NCBI GenBank assembly: GCA_006937955.1
Contig: SSNP01000151.1
Coordinates: 1,060,886-1,124,885 of the forward strand
DNA: 64,000 nucleotides
Origin: Pachypanchax playfairii
Lineage: Eukaryota; Chordata; Actinopteri; Cyprinodontiformes; Aplocheilidae
Direction of reading: 5' to 3'
Position numbers and translations under genes: made by a program. The notes beneath the pieces are model-generated. The model was not told the origin of the DNA, did not search any database, and was given only the letters and a program-made list of their open reading frames with translations. Positions 55,032-64,000 of the stretch are shown piece after piece (within the stretch, counting starts at the first letter, position 1; each line of letters begins with the position of its first letter).

Positions 55032-56480
55032 GGGTTTATTAAATTCCTACAGCAAATGTCTCTAAGTCTACAGAACAGAAAAACATGTATACATCTCATA
55101 TCAATATACACCTAAAAAGTTTTGTCATTATCGCAACCTTTCCCACATTAACGATTCTTTATTGGCTGGTCGGCTGACACTCTACTTCTTTTTTTAAAGT
55201 TCATTGTCCTTGTCTGTGCAAGTTGTATAAATTGTGTCACTGTTAACAAGGAAAACTTCTGCCAGCATCTTCACTGCCCTTCCCATTACTGCCAGCAGAA
55301 TTAGCAGCAGCACAATCAAAATTGGAAAACCGGAGATCTCAACTGCAAGTGCTTCAAACACTTTATTAAAAATAACCTCCAAACTTGTTGGTACAATAAC
55401 TTCCTTCCCATTGTTACAATGTTCTGAATTGTTGAATAAGACTGACAGCAGCAGAAATGTTTGAATTTTTTTTTAAAGGGGAATTTTCTTTTCTTTTTTC
55501 AAAAAGTTTTAACTTACAACAGTACTCTAAAATTTAAATAGAAGGCCCATAAAAGAGGTCAGTGATGCATAATTAAAGATTCACAAAGATATCTTAAATG
55601 TTTAATGATTCTCAACTGAATTTGCTGAAAAGAAATGTGAATACTTTGAATAATCTGTGTTGGAATCCATTCATATACAAATTCAGAGCTTTTATTGCTC
55701 TGATTTCACTAAAATTTCGTTTATTTGTCCCAGCTCTAAGGTAATCTTCATCAGTCCTGACCAGAAAACACAGATTTTGTGGTAATTCATGTAAACTGCA
55801 AGGTGTGCAAAACCTTTCTTGTACATGTTCCTCCATATAGTGTGTCTGACACTAATAACATCAAGCTGTACAACATCGTTATACAAACTCAGACAGCTCA
55901 CAGAAAATCAGATCCTCCATCTTTAATACATTGTAAAGGGCCCGTGCAGAGTGAATGGCAGGACTCTGAAGTCAAATCATTCAATGTTTTGTGATTTGAA
56001 AAAGCAGAGCTCAAGCTGTGATATGGAGATTACTTTTAATACCAAACCTTCTGGTGCTGTTGTGATGCCACCATGTGTGTTTAGACCAGTACAGCTATCT
56101 GCTGTAATCTCTATTTAATCTTTGCATATATAGATAACAAGAAATTCTAATGAAAGCTTTCTCCTTTACCTAATTTCACTCTTACGTTTCAACAAGGTCA
56201 ACCCATGGCTATAAAGGACCTAAAATAGGGGAGAAATGTCACAAGTCATGGTTTCTGACACTCCATGTTTGCAGTTCTTAACAGTTCTCCTTGTCTGTTC
56301 ATGTTTTCATGCCATTCCATGCTCTGTATCACTTTCTGTAATCATGTTATTGTTTGAACCCGTTCCTTGTTCAAGATCTGGCACTATAAAAGACACAGAC
56401 TCTCAGCAGATCAGTGCCAGATTAATTGTTTATCTTACATAACATCATCCAACACTATTGTCATTGTTTGGTTGAAGAGT
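55032..56480. other. Unannotated sequence
   Basis: No coding sequence or terminus recognised. A short hydrophobic frame on the minus strand at 55194-55382 (FPILIVLLLILLAVMG) is isolated and not supported by other evidence. Confidence 0.4.
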
Positions 56481-56587
56481 ACAATCAATCAAAATCAAAT
56501 CAATCAAATCAAAATCAAAATTACTTTATTAATCCCTGAAGGGAAATTAAGTGTTGTTGTAGCTCAGTTCTTCTTCAGGGAGCAATT

Positions 56588-56767
56588 GTAGAGGGTTCTA
56601 GCTGTGGATAGGAAGGACCTCCCGTAGAGGGTTCTAGTTGTGGACAGGAAGGATCTCCTGTAGAGGGTTCTGGTTGTGGACAGGAAGGATCTCCCGTAGA
56701 GGGTTCTAGCTGTGGACAGGAAGGATATCCTGTAGAGGGTTCTAGCTGTGGACAGGAAGGATCTCTT
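56588..56767 (-). repeat. 36-bp minisatellite, five units, inside the LINE C terminus
   Basis: Units start at 56588, 56624, 56660, 56696 and 56732, each about GTAGAGGGTTCTAGCTGTGG plus 16 nt, with a few substitutions per unit; a partial sixth follows. On the coding strand each unit encodes 12 residues (RTLYGRSFLSTA type). Copy 1 at 38640 has a single unit. Confidence 0.92.
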
Positions 56768-57175
56768 GTAGTGGTCTGTCCTGCAGTGGATTATGAAGAA
56801 TCTTCTGACTAAAGACACTCTTTTGTTGACTTACTGTGTTCTGAAGAGGATGATGAGGGTTTTCCATCATGTTCTTCATCCTCTTTTGGACAATCAACTC
56901 AAGAGACTCCAGATCAGTCTCCAGGACAGAATCAGTCCTCCTTATCAATCTGTTCAGCCTCTTCATGTCACTTGCTCTGATGCTCTGCCCCCAACAGGTG
57001 ACTGCAGATGTGATCAGCTGACAAACTCCTCTTCTTTTGCCGCTCCTCTTCAAATCCGTCTGCCCGTATTGTTTGAAATCCAGGCAGAGACACGCTGGAA
57101 TCCGGGATATGTTCTTTTAGCCATGTAACAGTAAAACAGATGATGCTGCATTTCAGAATGTACTGACCTTGTAAA
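56742..57175 (-). pseudogene. Fusion frame of LINE derivative copy 2
   Basis: Reads CFTVTWLKEHIPDSSVSLPG in one frame. After a frameshift near 57050 it continues KRSGKRRGVCQLITSAVTCW, ASDMKRLNRLIRRTDSVLET and KNMMENPHHPLQ. The sequence across the join is colinear with copy 1, so both derive from one deleted parent. It has no endonuclease active site and no reverse transcriptase. Confidence 0.7.
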
Positions 57176-57190
57176 TGGTAACTGTCCTGT

Positions 57191-57450
57191 ATGTATAGAG
57201 CTTTTCTAATCATTCAGACCACTCAAAGCCCTTTAACACTAACAGTTTTACATTCACCCATTAACACAACCCAATATGCAAATCACAGGGAGAGGGGGAG
57301 GTGTTAATTTTCACATAACCCAATATGCAAATTGGGGTTCAGTGTCTTGCCTAAGCACCCTTCGACATGCGGTAGTGGAAGCCGGGATTGATCCACTAAC
57401 CTTACGATTGGAAGACGACCACTCTACCCATTGAGCCACAGCCGTCCCAG
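57191..57450 (+). repeat. Dispersed repeat family D, copy 5
   Basis: TACATTCACCCATTAACACA, GGGGTTCAGTGTCTTGCCTA, TTCGACATGCGGTAGTGGAA and CCCATTGAGCCACAGCCG are the family core in order. A short internal direct repeat (AACCCAATATGCAAAT twice) is unique to this copy. Confidence 0.7.
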
Positions 57451-58020
57451 AGCTGATTGTTCTGAATCGGACCAGTGATTGCCTGCCTGCCCTATTTTGG
57501 ATACATTAGCCTGAGAACTGTTTGACCGCTCAGATTTGACCTCTGTCTGACCACATCCTGCTTATTCCTTCATTGGAACTGTAAGTCCTCATGTTTCTGT
57601 CATGTGTTCCCAGTGGCTCAGAGCAAGACCCAAGGTGCAGGGAGGCACAGGAGAGACGAAAGTGCAAAACAATTCTTTTAATAAGAATAATAATAATACA
57701 AAAGCTGACAATGCAGCAAAAACGTACTTCTAAGATGGACACTGGAGAGGAAACACACGGCATGGAGGGAGAGGAGACCAAGCTGCAGCTAACACACAAG
57801 GAGAACAGGAAGCACAGGATGATACCACAGTAAACAGAAACACAAAAGACTAGACACAGCTCAAACCAGAAAACACAGAGGAACAGGGGAGAAAGCAAAA
57901 ACAACAAAACTCCTCGGAATTCAGAACCCTGACAGTTTCATGTTCTGCTCAGAGAGAGACCCAACCCATACCAGGAGAATGTATTTACTTGGATGCATTG
58001 GTTTAATAAGAGGATTTTGT
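57451..58020. other. Unannotated sequence, possible LTR-like purine-rich block
   Basis: 57600-57935 is A/G-rich with many CACA and GAGGAG words, ending near ACCCTGACAGT, a look often seen next to fish LTR elements. No ends or frames support a call. Confidence 0.3.
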
Positions 58021-58023
58021 CAC

Positions 58024-58733
58024 TAGCTACGTTTACATGGGCACATTTAATCGCAATAAACGCCCAATCGGAAAAAAAAGACGTCATGTAAACATGTCAA
58101 TCAGAATGTTTTGATCCGATGCAGCCTGATCAGAATGAAATTTACTTCCGATCGAGAGGGGTGGTTTTGTCCGATCTTCATTCGGATAGACGTGCATATA
58201 TACACCCGTTCGGAAATAAAGGGTGAAAAAAGCCCACTGCGCATGTGTACAACTTCAGCGTGACGTCTTTCCGCTTTCGCAGACCCAAGTAGAAAACATA
58301 GCGGGAAGTAAACAGAAGTGGTCTGCTGGTGCAGTCATCCTGTCATCCTGCTCTCCTCTCCTGTGGCGGAGGAGCAGTAGCAATATGTATTCAGCCTCTA
58401 GCTTGGTTAATGCGACCAGTAAAAACCCAAACATAAAGGTAATCACCCGCAGAAGGTCCATATTGGGGAAAACGTGAGTCAGCTCGAGCACACAATGGGG
58501 AGGAAAAGACGTGCAGAAAGGACGGAGTTTGTTTACTTTTTTTTCTTCCCCCGGAGAGACATCTCGCTGTGCGCATGCTCAACTCATTTAACCTGATTGA
58601 GTGCTTGGTGCATGTGTACTCATGGCATGATCAGATCATTTCAGTTAGTGTCCATGTAAACAGGGATTTGGGAATTCTGATCGACCAAGATTTTAATCAG
58701 ATTGGGGAAATTTGGCGCATGTAAACGTAGCTA
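58024..58733. mobile_element. MITE with perfect 16-bp inverted ends, 710 bp
   Basis: TAGCTACGTTTACATG at 58024-58039 is matched exactly in inverted form at 58718-58733. ATGTAAAC words recur near both ends, along with ATTGGG and GATCAGA words. If the outer TA is the target duplication the TIR is GCTACGTTTACATG. No transposase inside; superfamily unknown. Confidence 0.75.
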
Positions 58734-58984
58734 CTGATAGAAGAAAGAAGAGAATTGTGTTGGTAATATGAGTAGATGAGGTTTGTGATTCAAGGGGTTT
58801 CCCCCCGAAGAGGAGATCTTCAGATTTTGGATCCCTGCCTTTGCTGCATGTCTTCATTTGCCACTGCTAACCATTTCCCCCTATTTAATGGGACTGTAAG
58901 GAAGTTTAACAACAAATAAATGTATAGAACTGTACAATTTCTTCCTCACACATGCTCCAACAATGTCCGGCACACTAGAAAGAG
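58734..58984. other. Unannotated sequence
   Basis: Nothing recognised. Confidence 0.4.
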
Positions 58985-59525
58985 CCCTGAGTCCTAATTT
59001 ATCAAATGTTCGTAGGAACTGTCCTATATTCCATCCTACGAATTAAATTTAGAATGTTTGTACAAACAGTCAAAAGTCTGATTTATCAAATGTGCAGTGG
59101 TCACTCGTACGCACATCATGTGTTGATAAATCCCACTTGTGCGTACTCAGGTCTCCGTGCCTGTTCACAGTCATTTGCATACAGAAACGCCCTCAATTAG
59201 CCATATTTGGTAACAGCACTTCCTTTAAAGCCCACATAGTAAATCCCTAAAATAATGGCCAAAAGAGCAAAAATAAAAAACAAATAAAGACATTTCTGTG
59301 ACAGCGAGGTCAAGGTACTTGTTGCAGAAGTGGAACAGAACACACAATTGCTGTTTGGTTCTCTTAGCTCGATAGAAACCAATAAAATAAAAAAATCCGC
59401 CTGCGAGAGAGTTGCAGATGCGGTTAATGTGCTTGGAGCACAGGAGAGATCCTCTTCAGAAATAAAAAAGAAATGGTTTGATATAGAAATATACACAAAA
59501 AAAAACATGTGGCAGAGCACAGAAG
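58985..59525 (+). mobile_element. Harbinger-group remnant, copy B, with Myb-like coding remnant
   Basis: Matches copy A (49905) from the left end (GAGTCCTAATTTATCAAATG) through the leader and the Myb remnant. Similarity is lost at about 59525, earlier than in copy A, so the right part is deleted. Confidence 0.7.
59250..59525 (+). pseudogene. Myb/SANT (NAIF1-type) protein remnant, copy B
   Basis: The best preserved frame starts at 59330: LLFGSLSSIETNKIKKSAC, ERVADAVNVLGAQERSSSE, IKKKWFDIEIYTKKN, the Myb_DNA-bind_5 helix bundle. The start (MAKRAK at about 59258) is in a different frame, so a frameshift lies between. The protein is truncated at the loss of homology near 59525. Confidence 0.65.
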
Positions 59526-59594
59526 GTCCAGAGTCACTATTAATAGAGCTTGTTTGGGTCGAACAGTGCTTTCCAGAGGCAGTCTAATGCGTGA

Positions 59595-59602
59595 TGACGT
59601 AA
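59595..59602 (+). promoter_or_regulatory. CRE-like TGACGTAA upstream of the first exon, copy B
   Basis: TGACGTAATGTGCATTGACG resembles the upstream block of copy A (50879). Confidence 0.35.
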
Positions 59603-59667
59603 TGTGCATTGACGCTCAGGCGTAGTGTTTGCTATCGCTAGCAAAAGCTGCAGAGCCAGAGGTAGGC

Positions 59668-59909
59668 ATGGATTCTACCAAGAACAAGAAGAGAGCTGCT
59701 TCAAGCACCAGCAACTCTCCAGCCCAAACCCCAACCAAAAAAAGGAAACAAAGAAAAGTTTTTTTAACAGTGTGACAAAAAGGGGCGAAACTCGAGTCGG
59801 GTCGACGTAGGAAAAGAACAAGAGTCAACACTGATTCAGTGTATGAGAAGTGGAAAATGCTGAGAGAATCTCTCGGTACGAGAAAAGACCGGCAGTGCTT
59901 CTGTACTGA
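59668..59909 (+). pseudogene. First coding exon of an unknown multi-copy gene, copy B, with premature stop
   Basis: Opens MDSTKNKKRAAS and has a Lys-rich linker (TPTKKRKQRK), an in-frame TGA at 59773-59775, and then, still in frame, RRKRTRVNTDSVYEKWKML and SLGTRKDRQ. It ends at a GTGAGT donor in phase 2, the same phase as copy A. The conserved start, linker, RxN..(F/Y)..W(R/K).L core and donor phase make it a paralogue of 50975-51210. The stop codon suggests loss of function unless read through or skipped. Confidence 0.5.
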
Positions 59910-60240
59910 GTGAGTCATCTTCTTAGGAAGAAGATCTTTGGTTGGGATCACGCTGCTAATTGGAAACAGCTGTTCCTAGTTTAGCTGCTGCATTGGAGAA
60001 GAGTTTCTTCATGAGCTGTCTGGCGTTCATTCGACGCCTCCCCCCCCCATCTTTGTGAAACCTGGTGGCGTCAACCTGTCTCTCTGCCTGCTCATATTGC
60101 CCTGAGTTTGATCATTGTTGAAAATAACATAAGTTTTAACAACTTTGAAATCTGAGTCAGAGCCTGAGTTCTGCATGTGAGTCAAACACTTATCTGAGTC
60201 CATGACAAGTTGATGCTTTCAAAGCAGGTGTTTCCACATT
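59910..60240. other. Unannotated sequence
   Basis: No second exon recognised before the Tc1 element. Confidence 0.4.
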
Positions 60241-61842
60241 CAGTGGGGCAAAGAAGTATTTAGTCAGCCACCAATTGTGTAAGTTCTCCCACTTAAAAAG
60301 ATCAGAGAGGCCTGTAATTTTCATCATAGATATACCTCAACTATGAGAGACAAAATGAGGAAAAAAAATCCAGAAAATCACATTGTCTGATTTTTAAAGA
60401 ATTTATTTGCAAATTATGGTGGAAAATAAGTATTTGGTCAATAACAAAAGTTAATCTCAATACTTTGTTATATAGCCTTTGTTGGCAATGACAGAGATCA
60501 AACGTTTTCTGTAAGTCTTCACAAGGTTTTCACACACTGTTGCTGGTATTTTGGCCCATTCCTCCATGCAGATCTCCTCTAGAGCAGTGATGTTTTGGGG
60601 CTGACGCTGGGCAACATGGACTTTCAACTCCCTCCAGAGATTTTCTATGGGGTTGAGATCTGGAGACTGGCTAGGCCACTCCAGGACCTTGAAATGCTTC
60701 TTACGAAGCCACTCCTTCGTTGCCCGGGCGGTGTGTTTGGGATCATTGTCATGCTGAAAGACCCAGCCACGTCTCCTTTTCAATGCCCTTGCTGATGGAG
60801 GGAGGTTTTCACTCAAAATCTTACGATACATGGCCCCATTCATTCTTTCCTTTACACGGATCAGTCGTCCTGGTCCCCTTGCAGAAAAACAGCCCCAAAG
60901 CATGATGTTTCCACCCCCATGCTTTACAGTAGGTATGGTGTTCTTTGGATCCAACTCAGCATTCTTTCCCCTCCAAACACGACAAGTTGAGTTTCTACCA
61001 AAAAGTTCTATTTTGGTTTCATCTGACCATATGTTGTTCTCCCAATCCTCTTCTGGATCATCCAAATGCTCTCTAGCAAACCGCAGACGGGCCTGGACGT
61101 GTCCTGGCTTCAGCAGGGGGACACGTCTGGCACTGCAGGATTTGAGTCCCTGGCGGCGTAGTGTGTTACTGATGGTAGCCTTTGTTACTTTGGTCCCAGC
61201 TCTCTGCAGGTCATTCACTAGGTCCCTCCGTGTGGTTCTGGGATTTTTGCTCACCGTTCTTGTGATCATTTTGACCCCACGGGGTGAGATCTTGCGTGGA
61301 GCCCCAGATCGAGGGAGATTATCAGTGGTCTTGTATGTCTTCCATTTTCTAATAATTGCTCCCACAGTTGATTTCTTCACACCAAGCTGCTTACCTATTG
61401 CAGATTCAGTCTTCCCAGCCTGGTGAAGGTCTACAATTTTGTTTCTGGTGTCCTTTGACAGCTCTTTGGTCTTGGCCATAGTGGAGTTTGGAGCGTGACT
61501 GTTTGAGGTTGAGGACAGGTGTCTTTTATACTGATAACGAGTTCACACAGGTGCCATTAATACAGGTAACGAGTGGAGGACCGAGGAGCCTCTTAAAGAA
61601 GTTACAGGTCTGTGAAAGCCAGAAATCTTACTTGTTTGTAGGTGACCAAATACTTATTTTCCACCATAATTTGCAAATAAATTCTTTAAAAATCAGACAA
61701 TGTGATTTTCTGGATTTTTTTTCCTCATTTTGTCTCTCATAGTTGAGGTATATCTATGATGAAAATTACAGGCCTCTCTGATCTTTTTAAGTGGGAGAAC
61801 TTACACAATTGGTGGCTGACTAAATACTTCTTTGCCCCACTG
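60241..61842 (-). mobile_element. Intact Tc1-like transposon, 1,602 bp, with 200-bp terminal inverted repeats
   Basis: 60241-60440 and 61643-61842 read as exact reverse complements over 200 bp by eye. Ends are CAGTGGGGCAAAGAAGTATT. TA follows on the right (61843-61844); the left neighbour is TT, so the TA duplication is altered on one side. It encodes an uninterrupted transposase on the minus strand. The family, with this distinctive terminus, is widespread in fish. Confidence 0.95.
60457..61479 (-). CDS. Tc1-like DD34E transposase, full length, 340 residues
   Basis: Cut-and-paste transposase of the Tc1/mariner superfamily, acting in the nucleus at the element's inverted repeats and integrating at TA. 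N-terminal paired-like domain with two HTHs (LSKDTRNKIVDLHQAGKTE, SAIGKQLGVKKSTVGAIIRK and TRRDLVNDLQ, TKATISNTLRRQGLKS), separated by the GRPR-like hook PRSGAPRKI. Catalytic motifs: IWSDETKIELFG (D), FQHDNDPKHTA (D) and PDLNPIENLWRELK (E), with exactly 34 residues between the second D and E. Also the Gly-rich box KHGGGNIMLWGCFSARGPG. Length is normal for the family and the start MAKTKELS is the usual one. No lesion seen, so it may be active. Confidence 0.96.
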   Translation of the reverse strand: MAKTKELSKDTRNKIVDLHQAGKTESAIGKQLGVKKSTVGAIIRKWKTYKTTDNLPRSGAPRKISPRGVKMITRTVSKNPRTTRRDLVNDLQRAGTKVTKATISNTLRRQGLKSCSARRVPLLKPGHVQARLRFAREHLDDPEEDWENNIWSDETKIELFGRNSTCRVWRGKNAELDPKNTIPTVKHGGGNIMLWGCFSARGPGRLIRVKERMNGAMYRKILSENLPPSARALKRRRGWVFQHDNDPKHTARATKEWLRKKHFKVLEWPSQSPDLNPIENLWRELKVHVAQRQPQNITALEEICMEEWAKIPATVCENLVKTYRKRLISVIANKGYITKY

Positions 61843-61844
61843 TA

Positions 61845-63940
61845 TTTCCTGTAATAGAAACATTTTTTAGGCTGCTTGTCTGGTGTGCCCGCAGCTGATT
61901 TGGTCTAAATATCTTACATCACATTTATTACCCTAGTCAAAGTCCTGCCTGCAAATCTGTAAATTGTCCAGTACAGGACTGACTAAGTTTGTTTATGAAC
62001 ACTTGCAGGTGCACGTACAGCATGCGCGCCTCATGCACAAGCTTACAATTAAGGCTGCAGTTGTGCTTTTGACCTGACGAGGCAATTGTGAGCACAAAAA
62101 TGTCAAAGTTCCTTATGGTTCCTTTAATAACAAAAACTTCACTCACCTGTGTATCTTCCACTCATCGTTCGTTGTTCTTGCCTGGAGTCCATTCCTCGAG
62201 GACCCGGAACAAGGAGGCCCGTTTGTTCATACTCACCTGATGGCTTCTTCTCCACACTTCACTCAGTATGGCATGTCAAGAGTAACCTAATGAGTATTTT
62301 CTTGCCAGTTACTAACCTCTGATCTCTCACTGCAGAATTATACGAGTTCCTGCTTCACTGAAGTTCATTTGCAATAAGATTTGAGTAAGTTTTTTAACAT
62401 ATATTTCAATGGATTACATTATATAATATAAGAGGAAGGACTCTGAAGGACTCTCATAGAGGGAGCAGACAACCAGTCATTGGGAACATCTGGAACATCT
62501 GTGAATAACTGTCTATCTTGTCTTATCAGTGCGCCACGCACTGTCAGCTCTGTCAGTTGGTGCTTGTTGATGCTTTTCCAGCTGAGTTAGCATGCTGAAT
62601 TGGCCTTCATTCTGTCAGTGAGAGAAATCTTTTTAATACCTGTTTTACTCAGCAATTAATTCATTAAAATAACTTAATAATAATAAAATTAAAATAATAA
62701 CTGAATACATTTAACAGGTTGGTGCATACACGAAAACCTTTTGATAAATCACTTTAATAAGAAATAAAAAGGTTTTATTTGTAAACTTGTTAAAGCATAT
62801 AGAACGTGTAATGTGCTAAGAAATTCTAAAAGTGTGAGTAATAATGACCATTTAGAACTTGTAAAAAATTAAAGCAATAGTTTTCCTGTTGTTTGTGAGT
62901 CATTTGCTCTATATGAGTTGGCAAAAAAAACTAAAACAAGTGAAGAAGCCCTTGAGATCTATTGTTGGGGTTCATCTCGGGTGTGATAGAGTCATTGTTT
63001 TAATAAAAGATAGGCCCACAATAATTCTTGGTTAACAAGTTTACAGGGATTGAAAAGTAAAATACTGATAATAAAATACGACAAAATTTAAGAACGTGTA
63101 TAAAAGTTCTTATTGTAGAGAATATCATAGTGGTTCAATGAAAATCACTTCCGTGAAATTTACTAAGTGCTCACAGCAGTACAATTCTTTAGAGGACCCT
63201 GGGACCAGAAGCATAAAAAATTATACATTCATGAGTCAAAACCTATGCATGCTCATAAGATAATTATCCATGCTAAATTTATTAATCTTTGTGAACATAT
63301 TGTTTATTGTCATGCATCTCACACTGGATAAAATGCACAAATGCACAAGCTAAATGACAGCTCACTAAAGCATATTATTAGCTACTTCTGAGTTCCATTA
63401 ATTCTTTAAATAGCTTATAGCCATGTCAGAATTTCATCTTTAGCAATAAAATGTAAAACATCATTATTATGTAGAGATTATAAACATATGGCTTGACTTT
63501 ACTCGATGAGAAATTCTGATATACCAAAAAAATTTGGGAGACAGTTAGGGAGGGCCAGACACTGTAAAACTTGAGTGTTTATGTTAGCATAAAAATGTTT
63601 TTTTTTTAATATATTTCTGATGCCGCTTTGGCTTGCTTACATCACAAAGTCTAATTTAAACCACATTCCAACTTTAATAATATGTGAATAAAACAAAAAT
63701 AACCACCAGTTTTTTCATACCCATGTTGCCCATGTTATACCCATATATGTTTTTGATTGATACTCAATTTTTTATTTGGTGCAAAAAACAAAAGATATTC
63801 AGCCCCAATAACATTTTGTGCTCAGTCAGGCAGGATGAGGGATTATAACACTTTGGGCTTGATTTTCCACTGAAAGCTACAGGTAACATCACAAAAAAGA
63901 CAGACTTAACAATTGCAGCCTCAGGAACCTGCAGGGCTTA
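61845..63940. other. Unannotated AT-rich sequence
   Basis: Two kilobases without a recognised gene, transposon end or array. Confidence 0.45.
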
Positions 63941-64000
63941 AGTTTCAAGTTCAAGTTCAAGTTTATTTATTTATAAAGCGCCAGTTCATGACAAAGTCAT
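63941..64000 (-). repeat. L2 3' end, cut by the window edge
   Basis: AGTTTCAAGTTCAAGTTCAA then TTTATAAAGCGCCAGTTCAT is the 3' end of an L2 copy nearly identical to that at 26976; the body lies beyond the window. Confidence 0.85.

Larger units (their letters stand above)
56486..57190 (-). mobile_element. Internally deleted LINE derivative, copy 2
   Basis: The minus-strand 3' tail (AATCAATCAAATCAAAATCA on the plus strand at about 56490) and AGGGATTAATAAAGTAA match copy 1. The body has the same endonuclease-to-C-terminus join (near 57030). It is 5'-truncated near 57190 and carries an internal minisatellite. Confidence 0.75.

Noticed and set aside
55194..55382. Small membrane protein
   Set aside because: An isolated hydrophobic frame in AT-rich DNA with no promoter, splice or family support.
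56588..56767. CRISPR-like array of 36-bp repeats
   Set aside because: Units are directly adjacent with no spacers and coincide with a repeated LINE codon motif.
60830..61426. 198-residue plus-strand frame
   Set aside because: It is an antisense shadow of the intact Tc1 transposase; the minus-strand frame carries all family motifs.

Overview
The window is nuclear DNA from an animal, most probably a teleost fish. It is AT-rich and non-coding in most places. Essentially every recognisable coding sequence belongs to a mobile element family typical of fish genomes: Tc1, PIF/Harbinger, pogo/Tigger, hAT with a BED finger, Penelope-like, L2/CR1-group LINEs and a chromodomain Ty3/Gypsy element. No host protein-coding gene is recognised with confidence. 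One possible isolated exon (30079-30176) and two paralogous first exons (50975-51210 and 59668-59909) are the only other candidates. The assignment to teleosts rests on the repeat repertoire, not on a marker gene.

Layout. 1-7.7 kb: old L2 debris, then a 4,038-bp Harbinger transposon (2263-6300) inserted into a 400-bp repeat whose uninterrupted copy lies at 41.3-41.7 kb. Its nuclease gene is broken, but its four-exon Myb/SANT partner gene reads through intact. 7.7-10.9 kb: an internally deleted pogo/Tigger element (8508-10843) encoding the C-terminal half of a DDE transposase plus a PHD-like zinc finger. It is nested inside a pair of perfect 14-bp inverted repeats. 11-24.7 kb: mostly unannotatable sequence with a decayed hAT/BED element (15367-16433) and several dispersed non-coding repeats. 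24.76-28.69 kb: a young Gypsy chromovirus-type element with a perfect 5-bp target duplication, near-identical LTRs and a self-priming-type primer site. A single N marks where most of gag-pol is missing, and an L2 copy sits inside the 3' LTR. 28.7-35.3 kb: repeat debris, a third-type Harbinger Myb remnant and the possible host exon.

35.3-38.8 kb: a LINE reverse-transcriptase remnant cut first by a Penelope-like element (35567-36267) and then by a TTAA-flanked MITE (36582-37089). An internally deleted LINE follows; it shares its deletion junction with a copy at 56.5-57.2 kb. 40.8-46 kb: Tc1 remnant, the empty-site repeat, a Harbinger MITE (43028-43730), an L2 fragment, a compact hairpin and tetranucleotide satellites. 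49.9-59.9 kb: two parallel units, each a Harbinger Myb remnant followed by the first coding exon of the same unknown gene family. Between them lie a decayed Tc1, a 652-bp TTAA foldback element, the second internally deleted LINE with a 36-bp minisatellite, and a MITE (58024-58733). 60.2-61.8 kb: an intact Tc1-like transposon with an uninterrupted 340-residue DD34E transposase and two 200-bp terminal inverted repeats that read as identical. The window ends in the 3' tail of another L2 copy.

The elements do not form a pathway. What they record is a nesting history, with several target-site duplications and one empty site readable directly. The best mechanistic leads are the self-priming signature of the Gypsy element, the hammerhead-like motif in the Penelope element, the shared LINE deletion derivative and the paired Harbinger/first-exon units.
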